From Rhipidocladum racemiflorum (lineage: Eukaryota; Streptophyta; Magnoliopsida; Poales; Poaceae): a stretch of DNA of 64,000 nt. Positions 11,451 to 21,800 of this stretch are shown piece by piece (within the stretch, counting starts at the first letter, position 1; the number at the start of each line of letters is the position of its first letter). The notes below the pieces were generated by a model, which had not been told where the DNA came from, did not search any database, and was given only the letters and a program-made list of their open reading frames with translations. The DNA is taken from contig CM070571.1 of the NCBI GenBank assembly GCA_036346355.1, forward strand, positions 49,186,293-49,250,292, in the 5' to 3' direction. The position numbers and the translations under genes are program-made.

Positions 11451-12230
11451 CCGCCGGCTTAAGTAGAATATCGGTTGTTCTTTTTCCTTTGACCTCCTGC
11501 ATCAGAACTGCTCCGATTGTCATTTCTTCTGCCGATATGTACAATCTGAACAGAACTCCTTTCTGTGGTGCGTTCAACACTGGTGGTTTTGACAAATATT
11601 CCTTGATATCATCAAAAGCCTTTTGTTGTTCTTTTCCCCATACGAATTCCTGATTTTCCTTCAACCACAATAATGGGGTGAATGTGTTGATCCTCCCTGA
11701 TAAGTTCGAGATGAACCTCCTTAGATAATTGATCTTCCCGACCAGTTTCTGCAGGTCCTTCTTGTTCTTTGGAGGCTTTGTATCAACAATGGCCCTGACT
11801 CGTTCCTGGTTCACCTCGATTCCTCTTTCGTGCACCATGAACCCGAGAAATTGTCCTGCCGATACTCAGAAGGCGCACTTCAATGGATTCATCTTCAAAC
11901 CATGCATCCGAGTCTTCTCAAGTACTTTCTTCAAGTTGGCTAAGTGCTGCTGATCTCCTGCCGACTTTACCACCACATCATCTATATAGATTTCTACGAT
12001 GCGGCCGATTAATTCATGAAATATTAGATTCATTGCCCTCTGGTACATAGCTCTAGCGTTCTTCAGCCTGAACGTTATAACGACCCACTCGAACAATCCT
12101 AATGCTCCAGGACATCTGAAGGCCGTTTTATGAATATCGGCTTCAGCCATGAAGATCTGGTTATAGCCTGCATTGCCGTCAAAGAAACTAATAATTTTGT
12201 GTCCCGATGCAGCGTTGATAAGCTATCGGA
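11239..12230 (-). pseudogene. Tat reverse transcriptase (C-terminal half) and first RNase H
   Basis: The frame begins at about 12230 in the middle of the RT palm (INAASGHKIISFFDGNAGY) and shows the catalytic YIDDVVVKS near 12000-11970, the thumb (KLVGKINYLRRFISNL) and the start of RNase H. One stop interrupts it at about 11865 (after KMNPLKCAF) and a frameshift lies near 11450-11500. Everything upstream in the protein (fingers and first palm motifs) is missing here and is found instead on the plus strand directly to the right. Confidence 0.85.
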
Positions 12231-12231
12231 G

Positions 12232-12705
12232 ACTTTGAGGACGACGAAAGGCTCGGACAAGGATTCACTTCAGCCGATCCATTGGAGGAAGTGGACATAG
12301 GAAACGGGGATCGAAGAAGGCCAACCTTCATTACTGCTAGGTTGTGTGCCGAGTACAAAGAAAGTCTTGTAAAATTATTGAGGAAATACAATGATTGCTT
12401 CGCTTGGGAGTATCATGAGATGCCTGGGTTGGATCGTCAACTTGTCGAACATCGGCTACCAATAAAATCTGGGTATCGGCCGTCTAAGCAACCACCGAGA
12501 CGTTTTAACCCGGCAATGTAAGGCAAAATCAAAGAAGAAATAGAGCAATTACTAGAAGCTAAATTCATCAGACCATGTAAGTATGCTGAATGGGTTTCCA
12601 ACATCGTTCCAGTAACAAAGAAGAATGGGAAGATTAGAGTGTGCGTCGATTTTAGGGACATCAATAAGGCCACTCCCAGAGATGAGTACTCGATGCCTTA
12701 TGGAA
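12232..12705 (+). pseudogene. Inverted N-terminal RT fragment of the Tat element
   Basis: The plus strand encodes the linker and fingers of a Tat-type RT: DCFAWEYHEMPGL near 12395, EHRLPIKSGYRPSKQPPRRF, IKEEIEQLLEAKFIRP and KVRVCVDFRDINKATP-like sequence up to about 12700, with one stop at 12521. The last residues before the break are immediately upstream in the protein of the first residues of the minus-strand RT at 12230. The two halves therefore come from one gene whose N-terminal part has been flipped, or from a local rearrangement or misassembly. Confidence 0.8.
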
Positions 12706-13255
12706 TGTTTTACTTGTGAAGTAACTGTGAAATCTATTACTGCTATTATTTGTTTTACTGCTTTACAATCTATTATGTTTAGTTGTAAATGTTGTTTTTC
12801 TGCAAAATAACTATTCAGCCTGTCACTTGGAATAAGCCATGCATGTAGTTATTAGACTTGCATTCTGTGCATGACTTGCTGAGTGCTGTATGTACTCACC
12901 CCTTGCAACAAACAATCACTAGTGAGCAGAAGTCTACAACGTCGAAGAAGAAGTTCCGTGAGAAGGCGAATATATAGGAGTCGAACCCTGTCAGTTGCCT
13001 GTGGCGTATTAATGGGATTCACCGGTGTTCCTCGTTCCGCTACTGCTTATTTGGAGTTGAAACCGTCAAGGCCTCGCAAGTGTAAGGTTGACCTTAATGT
13101 CGTACACTAGTTTATATTTTATAATTGAGTTATTTTTATTATTCCGCTGTGTATGATTGTGATATTCATCTATGTTGAGACTGTGTGCACTAGCGTGATC
13201 CTGAATTAGTGCAGAATATACAGAGGGTCCGAATTTGCATATTCGGGTCCCGACA
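12706..13255 (+). mobile_element. 3' fragment of a Tekay-type gypsy LTR
   Basis: This stretch aligns by eye with the last ~550 bp of the Tekay LTRs at 40950-41494 and 50120-50656: CATTCTGTGCATGACTTGCTGAGT near 12860, GATTGTGATAT, ACTGTGTGCACTAGCG, and the terminal GGGTCCCGACA ending at 13255. It has diverged clearly from those copies, so it is a relic of a related but older element. Confidence 0.7.
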
Positions 13256-13844
13256 GTTTGTACCATTGTATAGATAGTCTATTAGTTGTATGAGAGATTA
13301 TTATAGACGACTATATAAACAACTCATTGTATGAGTTGTCTTTAAATCTGTCTATGGATGATATGGAAGTATATTATAGACAGATATTGTCTATACCATT
13401 GTACATGCTCTAATAAGGCTCTGTTTGGCAGAACTCCAGATCCCAGCTGCACCTCAGAGCTGAAACTTATAGACTGAAATAAAGTAACTTAAGTTTATAA
13501 TTTTATTCTAAAATATAAACAAAATGACCCACTTAAACACTCTTAATATACCTACAGCTCTATGAATCTGGTGAAGCTAGGAATATCCAGCTCCACCAAC
13601 TCCATAGATTTGGTGGAACTGGAGAAACACCCCCTAAGCGTAAAAGTTGATCTTAAGGTCAATGAACTTTCTTTTATTTAAAAATGTAGTTTTTTATTAT
13701 ATTTTCGTGATGTATGATTTGATATTATAATTATGTTAATATTGGGAATACTAAATGATCTTTCGTTAGCGCAGTATATAAATTTAGAAATTTAGACCCG
13801 ACAAAGTTCTCCCGAAAACCGCATCGACTCCTTCCACGACGTAA
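13256..13844. other. Intergenic repeat remnants
   Basis: No gene is seen. It holds the MITE at 13417-13634. From 13640 to 13803 there is a second, more degenerate Tekay-like LTR tail (GTTGATCTTAAGGTC near 13648, ending AGACCCGACA at 13803), echoing the end of the LTR fragment at 13255. The rest is AT-rich without recognisable content. Confidence 0.4.
13417..13634. mobile_element. Tourist-type MITE
   Basis: A 218-bp sequence flanked by direct TAA trinucleotides (13414-13416 and 13635-13637) with imperfect inverted ends (GGCTCTGTTTGGCAGAACTCCAG at left, complement of CTGGAGAAACACCCCC at right). The TAA duplication and GG-TGTTTG-type ends fit PIF/Harbinger-derived Tourist MITEs. Confidence 0.6.
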
Positions 13845-15377
13845 GGGGCTGTTTGAGGAGGGGGGACTGGGCTTCAACTGTGCTTCCGCTTTGGTGGGCT
13901 GTAAGCCCCCCAAACAGCCCACATCTACAGCGGCTGCACAGCTATTCTGCAGCAGCAGCACCCACGAAAGCCGAAGCCCTACGCAACATGCTTTTGCGGC
14001 TGTGCAGCCAGCGGATTCCCCTGGTGCCCCTCCACCCGATCCCCACGCATCTCTGCTGTGCCGCTCCTCTCTCCTCCCAATCCCTACGCCGCTCCTCTCT
14101 CCCCCCCAATCCCCACGTCGCTCCCATCTCCTCCACCAATCACCCTCCGGGACGCGCACCCTCGCCGCACGTCCGCCCGGGATCGCACCTCCGGGACGCC
14201 GCATCCTCGCCATTAGTACCCCCGCTCGCCCTCCGGATCGTCGCGTCCTCCCAGCCCAGCCCAGGCACCGCTCCCGATCTAGATCTGCGGCCACTACCTC
14301 ATCCCCCACTCGCCGCCTCCTCCCCTGGTCTTGGAGCGCACTCCCGGTCGTCCTCCACCCGGTTTGTGTTGCTGTAACTCAATCACTGTGATTGTAATGT
14401 GTATGATGTATATTGGCATTATATCAGTAGGACTGCCATGCGATCCATTGTTATGCTTATTCTCTCTGTAATGCTCATTATATCAGTAGGACTGCCATGC
14501 GATCATTGTTATGCTCATTCTCTCTGTTGGCTCATTTGGGTATTAATTGAGTTATGCTCATTCTCTCTGTTCGCATGAAGGGATTACTTAAGCACATTAG
14601 TGTTTCTTTTGTTTGTCATGTATGGCCGGAGTGGAAGATGCATATATGCTTACATTGCACTGAACCATACAGCTATTATTTGTTTATTAAATTATGTTTC
14701 TCAGTTGGCCTGTATATTATTTAGTTGACAAAAGTATGATTGTTTTTTTTGCACTATTGTCTAAATTAAAATCGTGTCTTTGCTGTCTTTCGTTAAAAGT
14801 GATGTACAAGTAGGCATGGTCCTTCTACACCTGTTGTCCATGCAACTGACTAGTGTGTTCCAAGGGGAGATGTGATTAATATTCATAATTTGATATGCAA
14901 CTGGAGCAATAGACTTATGAATCGGCTAGCTAACAGTAACTTGCTACTCCTTCCTTTGTTGCATTACGACTGCACCCATGCTTATGTTCAGATACTCCCT
15001 TCGTTGTTTGCATTACTGTGTGACGAAGCATGCAGCTATGGATTAATTATTGATTTAATTATAATTGATGTTACATGAACAGTAGTGACTTTTCTTTGTA
15101 TATTCTAATAATCCTTGAGCTTCATTTGTTGGTCTTGTAAAATAAGTCTAACAGTGAATTTTAACTTATGCACTAGGATGGACAAAGTTGTTAAAAATCC
15201 TATTGCAGTGTGGGACAATTTGGTCAATGAAGCCTTTTGTGAAATATGTGCCGCTGAGGTTATTGCTGGAAATAGGCTTACTGGACATTTGAATGCCAAG
15301 GGATATAAGAACCTAGCTGAAAAATTCCTTGCAAATAACTGGATTCATCGATGTCGCGGGATTCCTTGCCAAGGGTT
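13845..15377 (+). mobile_element. PIF/Harbinger element fragment with Myb/SANT-like ORF1
   Basis: The left end GGGGCTGTTTGAGG at 13845 follows TAA (13842-13844), as expected for PIF/Harbinger. A GC-rich leader covers about 13960-14390, then an AT-rich intron ends in GCACTAG at about 15175. The exon from the ATG at 15178 encodes VWDNLVNEAFCEICAAEV, NRLTGHLNAKGYKNLAEKF and similar residues, a Myb/SANT-like domain as in the ORF1 of these elements. The protein is cut short because the sequence turns into an inverted copy of itself at 15378. The DDE transposase and a proper right end are absent. Confidence 0.6.
14722..15197 (+). repeat. Inverted repeat, left arm (~476 bp)
   Basis: The left arm runs from TAGTTGACAAAAGTATGATT to the start of the Myb/SANT-like exon (GACAAAGTTGTTAAAAA). 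It is almost identical to the reverse complement of 15378-15855; I saw only scattered substitutions. It comprises the 3' part of the PIF ORF1 intron and the first codons of the exon. The spacer between the arms is about 180 bp. Confidence 0.95.
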
Positions 15378-15855
15378 ATTTTTAACAACTTTGTCCATCC
15401 TAGTGCATAAGTTACAATTCACTGTTAGACTTATTTTACAAGACCAACAAATGAAGCTCAAGGATTATTAGAATATACAAAGAAAAGTCACTACTGTTCA
15501 TGTAACATCAATTATAATTAAATCAATAATTAATCCATAGCTGCATGCTTCGTCACACAATAATGCAAACAACGAAGGGAGTATCTGAACATAAGCATGG
15601 GTGCAGTCGTAATGCAACAAAGGAAGGGAGTAGCAAGTTACTGTTAGCTAGCCGATTCATCAGTCTATTGCTCCAGTTGCATATCAAATTATGAATATTA
15701 ATCACATCTCCCCTTGGAACACACTAGTCAGTTGTATGGAAAACAGGTGTAGAAGGACCATGCCTACTTGTACATCACTTTTAACGAAAGACAGCAAAGA
15801 CACCATTTTAATTTAGACAATAGTGCAAAAAAAACAATCATACTTTTGTCAACTA
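15378..15855 (-). repeat. Inverted repeat, right arm, abutting the PYRR gene
   Basis: This is the reverse complement of 14722-15197, ending at TTGTCAACTA. It stops about 36 bp before the PYRR start codon at 15891, so nearly all sequence upstream of that gene for at least 2 kb is of transposon origin. An ATG at 15768 inside this arm is in frame with PYRR but is unlikely to be the real start. Confidence 0.95.
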
Positions 15856-15890
15856 CTGCCACACACCGCAGTGACCCCCACCCGAAGAAC

Positions 15891-18800
15891 ATGCCTCCGC
15901 AGCTTGGCGTCGCGCCCGCTCTGGCATCCTACCCTCTCGTCCTCCTCCCCCGCCGCCTGCGCCCCCCCCACGCCGTCTCCCACGCCCACGACGCCCTCCT
16001 CCTACGCCGCGCCGCCGACGTGGCCGACCGCTCCGCGGGGCTCACCTCCCCGCACCCCAACTTCGGCTGCGTCATTGCTAGGCCCCAGCTCGAGACCGAC
16101 AACACGGATGCTTGGGTGGTCGGCGAGGGGTTCCTCTACGCGCAGGGCACGCCCTGCGCTGAGCTCCTCGCCGCCGAGGAGGCCGGAGAGCACGCTCGCG
16201 GCGCCACGGCCTATCTCAACCTCGAGCCTGGCGACTGCTACGGGGACAGCACCGCCGTCACCTCCCTCGTCCAGGTGCTTGACGGGATGCCCTTCACGAT
16301 CGTTCTCTTCTATTTCTCCAAATTTGCCATCATTTTCTTTTTTTTTTACAAGTAGGGTCCCAATTGTATGATCGTAATGCTGATCTATCATAGGTCGTGT
16401 GTATTCCATGGGTGTAACTCGTAAGGATAGACACTGTATCCTCTTGTCTCAACCTCTAAAAGCAGAGTAGCTAATTTCGTTGAAGATTGCAATAAGGTGT
16501 AGAGATTGGATCTGTTTTTCCCCACAATTTGCAAAGTTTTAATCCTTGTCAGTTTGTCCTCATGAACACTGTGAGTCCGTGAGTCCCTCAAAAATTGGAC
16601 TAATGGAGTGCTTCAATAGACATTTGCTTAGCCTTTTTGTGGAAAATTAATCATTTGGATATGATCAGATGTCCTCAAAATGCAGGCAGTACACTAATGA
16701 TTTTATTAGGCAGGAATTACAAGAGTTTTGGTGGGTCTTAGACATCCCTTGAAGCACTTGAGAGGGAAGGCAATCCAATCATTACGAAGTGAAGGCATTC
16801 AAGTTGATGTTGTGGGGGAGGATCTACAGAGTAAATTATTCAAGGTGACTCCTGACTTATATATTTTGTTCTTCTTTAGTTTTTATTAGTTGAAATGCTC
16901 TAAATAGCTCTAAGCAGTAAGCAGTCAGCAAGGGTCATGCATTCTTGTGTTATGCACCCATGAAAATGGCTCGGAAGCACTTTAACAATTGAAAAAAATA
17001 TATAATATTTTTATATGCAATATGAATGATAAAGAAAAGCACACAACTGAACAATTGAGTTCCAGATATTTTTAGTTATGCTTTACTTTGAGTAACACTT
17101 GTCTAAATCATTATGCAAATGTGCTTTAAAAGATTATTCATTTTTCAGATGATGCTCCATTTCTGGAATTCACAGTTATGATTTTGTGGAATTGACACTA
17201 AAATTAAATTTGAGAAGATGCTTTATGAGTTTTTATATTTTCTTTAAAGTGAATACAAAATTTGAATGTATGCTACTATTGATTTATGATAGTTTAACCA
17301 GAAGTTCAAGTTCATTTGTAACATATTGGAAAGAGCAAACATATTTTTGATATCCAGGATTCTATCTTGTTTGCAGTCCAGTGGAGACACTAGCACTAGC
17401 TTTTCACTTGCTCCATGTGGAAAGATAGAAGTGAACGAAAATGACTTATTCACCGAACTGTTAAAAGTATTATTACTGGACAATACAATATGATGGGTAA
17501 AAATGACAATAATGTTACCAAGATATGTTTTGTTGTGTTTTCTAGTAATAAGTCAACTGGCAAGTAAAATATAGATCCACTTAGAACTCTCTATTTCTTT
17601 TTGTACAATTGGACATCTTGTGAACAATTTGGAGATTTAGTAGAGCTACTAGTACTACAATTTTATCTAAATTAATATTTTTCCTTTTATTCAGTTTCTT
17701 CCTTAGCAATCTAATATTTAGACCCACTGTCCACTATGTGCTATCACCTTGGTATAACGAATATTCGGTATAACCACTTTAGGTGGAGTGTTATTCGACT
17801 AGTGTTCAATTTGGTATTAGCCTTGGAATGTGGTTGATGTTCTGAATTTATGTTTTTATCTTGAATATGACAGATACATTTGACATGTAGCTTCTCCTTG
17901 GGCTAATGGGCTTCTTAGTTCTATCTAAAGCTAAAACCTCAGCGATGCCTTTCTTTAGCTAAAGGGTCATTCACCCTTGCTGAATGCAAATTACATTGTC
18001 GCATACTCCCTCCTTCCCTCAAGAGATTTCATTCTAGGATTTTGCACTACAACCAAGACTTGTATTCAAAAGACCATATTACCCTCCTTCATTAGCTCAC
18101 TTATTGCTCTTGGATGGTGTGTGGTGTCTACTCCATAATAGTAAATGACCTTGGGAATAATGAATGGGAGGGGTATGTGTTATGGGTCGACAGAGCCTAT
18201 GAACAGTACAATGGTACTGTAGCGCGTGAACAGTACCGTGGGTACTGTAGCACACGGTCAAGGTTGCTTGGAGAATAAGAAATCAAGGATTAAGTCAGAT
18301 TAGTTACTATAGATAAGATTAGTTACTATAGATAAGATTAGTTACCATAGATTAGAATATTGTTTTCTTAGGCTCCAAGTTAGACATCCTATAAAAGGGA
18401 TGACATGTATCACTTTATGGGGGAAGCAATGAGTAAACCAAGTTTCTAGTAGATCAGGCGCTGCCATCGATAACTGGTCGGTGGCTCAAAACGACCAAGG
18501 CGCTAACCGACAACAGCTCGTTTCGTCCGCGTCAAGGGCCCTATCTCATCCTCGTTGCGTGCGCGGACCGTGCGCGTAACAATTGGTATCAGAGCCCGAC
18601 GATCCTCCTACCACAGTGACCATCGAAGATCGCATCTCCAACCTCCGCGCCTCTCCGATCGAAGGTCCAACGCTTCATCTACCAGTTATCGAAGGTCCAA
18701 CGCTTCACCTCGTGCGAATCTTCCAAACTTCAACCTTGAGGACAAGGTTGATTTGCAAGGGGGGGATAATGTTATGGGTCGACAGAGCCTATGAACAGTA

Positions 18801-21800
18801 CAACGGTACTGTAGCGCGTGAACAGTACCGTGGGTACTGTAGCACACGGTCAAGGTTGCTTGGAGAATAAGAAATCAAGGATTAAGTCAGATTAGTTACT
18901 ATAGATAAGATTAGTTACTATAGATAAGATTAGTTACCATAGATTAGAATATTGTTTTCTTAGGCTCCAAGTTAGACATCCTATAAAAGGGATGACATGT
19001 ATCACTTTATGGGGGAAGCAATGAGTAAACCAAGTTTCTAGTAGATCAGGCGCTGCCATCGATAACTGGCCGGTGGCTCCGTACAGCCAAGGCGCTAGCT
19101 TCGACAACAGCTCGTTTCGTCCGCGTCAAGGGCCCTATCTCATCCTCGTTGCGTGCGCGGACCGTGCGCGTAACAGTATGCATAGGGGAAAAAAAGGTAA
19201 AAAGTTACCTCAAATTGTAAAATTTCATGTATTTGCGAACAACATTTGAAAGCTAGAATGACTTGTATTTGGGAATGGAGGGAGTAATGAATTAATGATT
19301 TTATCTGCTCTCATGGCGGTTATATTTTTATGTTGCCAGTCATTTATTTACTTCATTCTTTTATTATTTGTATGAATCATCTAATAACACCCCTCCTTTT
19401 TTTTTGCTGCATTTTAACCTAATAAGCATCTTAGAAGTATATATTATCAATTTACTCTTGTAGTTTTTTTCCTTGTGTTTTGTTTTAAGCCTAATAAGTG
19501 GCTCAAAAAAATGTATATTAGCAATCTGATCTTGCATTTTATTGGCTTGCTGATGTCTTTAAGCTGTTCACTGTAGGAAGCTTTAAAGTCATGCCTCATC
19601 GTAAATGCTCCATTACTTTACCGAGCTGCCTTTCATGTTCCATTCTCCATTCTGAAGTATGCTATGACTGCAGATGGTAAGTCATACTTCGTTCCATTTC
19701 TATATTTTAGTTGGGTCTATTTGTTATGCCTTGTTAATATACTATAACTTAGAAGTAATATCCAAATTGTACTCATTTTCACTTCCATTAATGGAAATTT
19801 GCAGGAAAAATTGCAGCAAGTAGTGGACATGCATCTTGGGTAAGTGGCAAAGCATCCAGAAGTCGAGTGTTTGAATTGCGTGGCAGAAGTGATGCCATTA
19901 TTGTTGGTGGAAATACAGTACGCCTTGATGGTAGTGACCAAATAATACAATATTCTATTTGCGATATTTCACTATGGTTTTCGGTCACAAAATTGAAGAG
20001 CTTTTAGTTGTGTCTCAGATCCTCGATTAACTGCAAGACATGTCAAGGGGCATGTTCCAGTGCGCATTGTAATGTCACAGTCTCTTAACCTTCCTGAAGA
20101 AGCAAATTTATGGAATGTTCATGATGCATACACAATAGTTGCAACACAAAGAGGTGCCCGGAGAGATCTCCAAAAGAAGCTTGCTGTGAAGGGTGTTGAA
20201 GTAGTGGAGTTTGACATGCTTAATCCTAGAGATGTTATGGCATATTGTTATGATCGTGGTTACCTTTCCATATTATGGGAGTGTGGTGGAACCCTAGCAG
20301 CTTCTGCTATATCTGCAAGTGTTATTCATAAGGTGATTTTTAAAAATTAAATTCACTATATATGTTTACAAGCTGTTTGCATTTACTTATACATACTACA
20401 TTAGTTATTTCAGAATGCAGATTGGTTGCCTTTGTTTAAATTAGTTATATTCTGGTTTAACGATTTTTTTGGTTCAAGTTGTGGATTTGACATCAAACTT
20501 GACAATGTTTTGAGACCTTTAGTCTATTTATAATTGCAGTTAAGAAGTTGATAGAGTGGTCTTCTAAATTGTTAGGTGCAATAGTACTGTTCTGTTGACT
20601 GCTATTACCATACCTGAATGGTGTTCACTATTTCATTATATATAACCTATCCAAAGAAAGTGTCGATATATGTTATCCATTAGATATGCTATGGCCAATG
20701 TCTCTGTGTTAAAAATGTTACTCGGACACCCATGTCCAAAATTTTTTGCCGAATTGGACACTTCGAATCCGAGTTGGATTCCGACACCCGTATCCGATTC
20801 CGAGTAGCATTTCCCATGCCTAAAAAAATTTGTTGAATCGGACACCCCGAATCCGAATCAAATTTTGACTCCTGTGTCCGTGTCCAAGTAACACTGGTTA
20901 AAATGCTCATAGATTATTGGTAAATCTCCATGAGAAGATGAAAGGAGCGGGGGATTTGCTTGGCATGAATTTTATTTGACTTAATGAGCTTTTCGTTTGC
21001 TACAATATGTATTCCTACCGGTTAGGTATATAGGTGCTCCCCAAGTTCAGCTCTGCATAGACATGTTATATATCAGAAAGCTTGTTGTTTTACGAAATCA
21101 CATGCGAATATCTCATATCCATCATTCATGTATCATGAACATCAGCCAGTTCACATATGGTTGTATTAAATGCCATGACTTTATTAGTTTTGCTCTAATA
21201 TTTGTGCCTTCATTTGCATGTTGTATGTCATATTCTGTTTGAACTCTGTTTTCCTTGGTTAAGTTTGCATCTTTCAACAGGTGTATGCATTCTGGGCTCC
21301 AAAAATAATTGGGGGAGTAAAAGCTCCAACACCAGTCGGTGAACTAGGGATGAATCAAATGACTCAGGCAATTGATTTAATTGATGTTTCGTATGAGCAG
21401 GTTAACTATTTATGTTCTAGTTCAATTATTCTCGTCTGTGTTCTCCATCAATTAAATATACTTGCCAGTTGCTATATTACACTTTTATTACTCTGTGTTT
21501 CATTTTGTAAATTTTCTCTCTCTTGCATATCATATGTTTTGGTAGAGTTTAGTACTTCCCACTGTGCTCATTCAGTTTTGGATAAATTGTTCTACAAGTG
21601 GAATTATCTAATGATATAATTTTACACTGAGCATCTTAGTAACTATGCGTTATTATAGGCATATGTGCATCATTTGGCATTAGTTGACAACTTCTGCATA
21701 CTATATATTTTCTTTAAAATTTTCAGATTGATAGGGACATGCTCATGAGTGGATTCCTCCAGCCTATCCCTGACCTCTCACCTGTAATACCATCTGTGGA

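Larger units (their letters stand above)
4640..12705 (-). mobile_element. Tat-lineage Ty3/gypsy retrotransposon, damaged, with antisense additional ORF
   Basis: Pol domains on the minus strand run in gypsy order: RT at 12230-11800, RNase H, a second archaeal-type RNase H at 11450-10701, and integrase at 10667-9484. The extra RNase H and an additional ORF between integrase and the 3' LTR, here on the opposite strand (5219-9330), are hallmarks of the Tat lineage (Grande, Retand and RIRE2 relatives). The 5' half is missing: beyond the RT split at about 12230 there is an inverted RT fragment and then foreign LTR sequence, and no gag or protease is present. I could not recognise this element's own LTR to the left; bases 4640-5200 hold the promoter and leader of the additional ORF. 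Confidence 0.8.

Noticed and set aside
13731..14391. Overlapping 170-190-residue frames on both strands
   Set aside because: CCTCC-rich leader of the PIF fragment; low complexity, no domain, and frames open on several strands at once.
15768..15890. In-frame upstream Met for PYRR
   Set aside because: It lies in the transposon-derived inverted repeat arm; the MPPQ start at 15891 fits plant PYRR N-termini.
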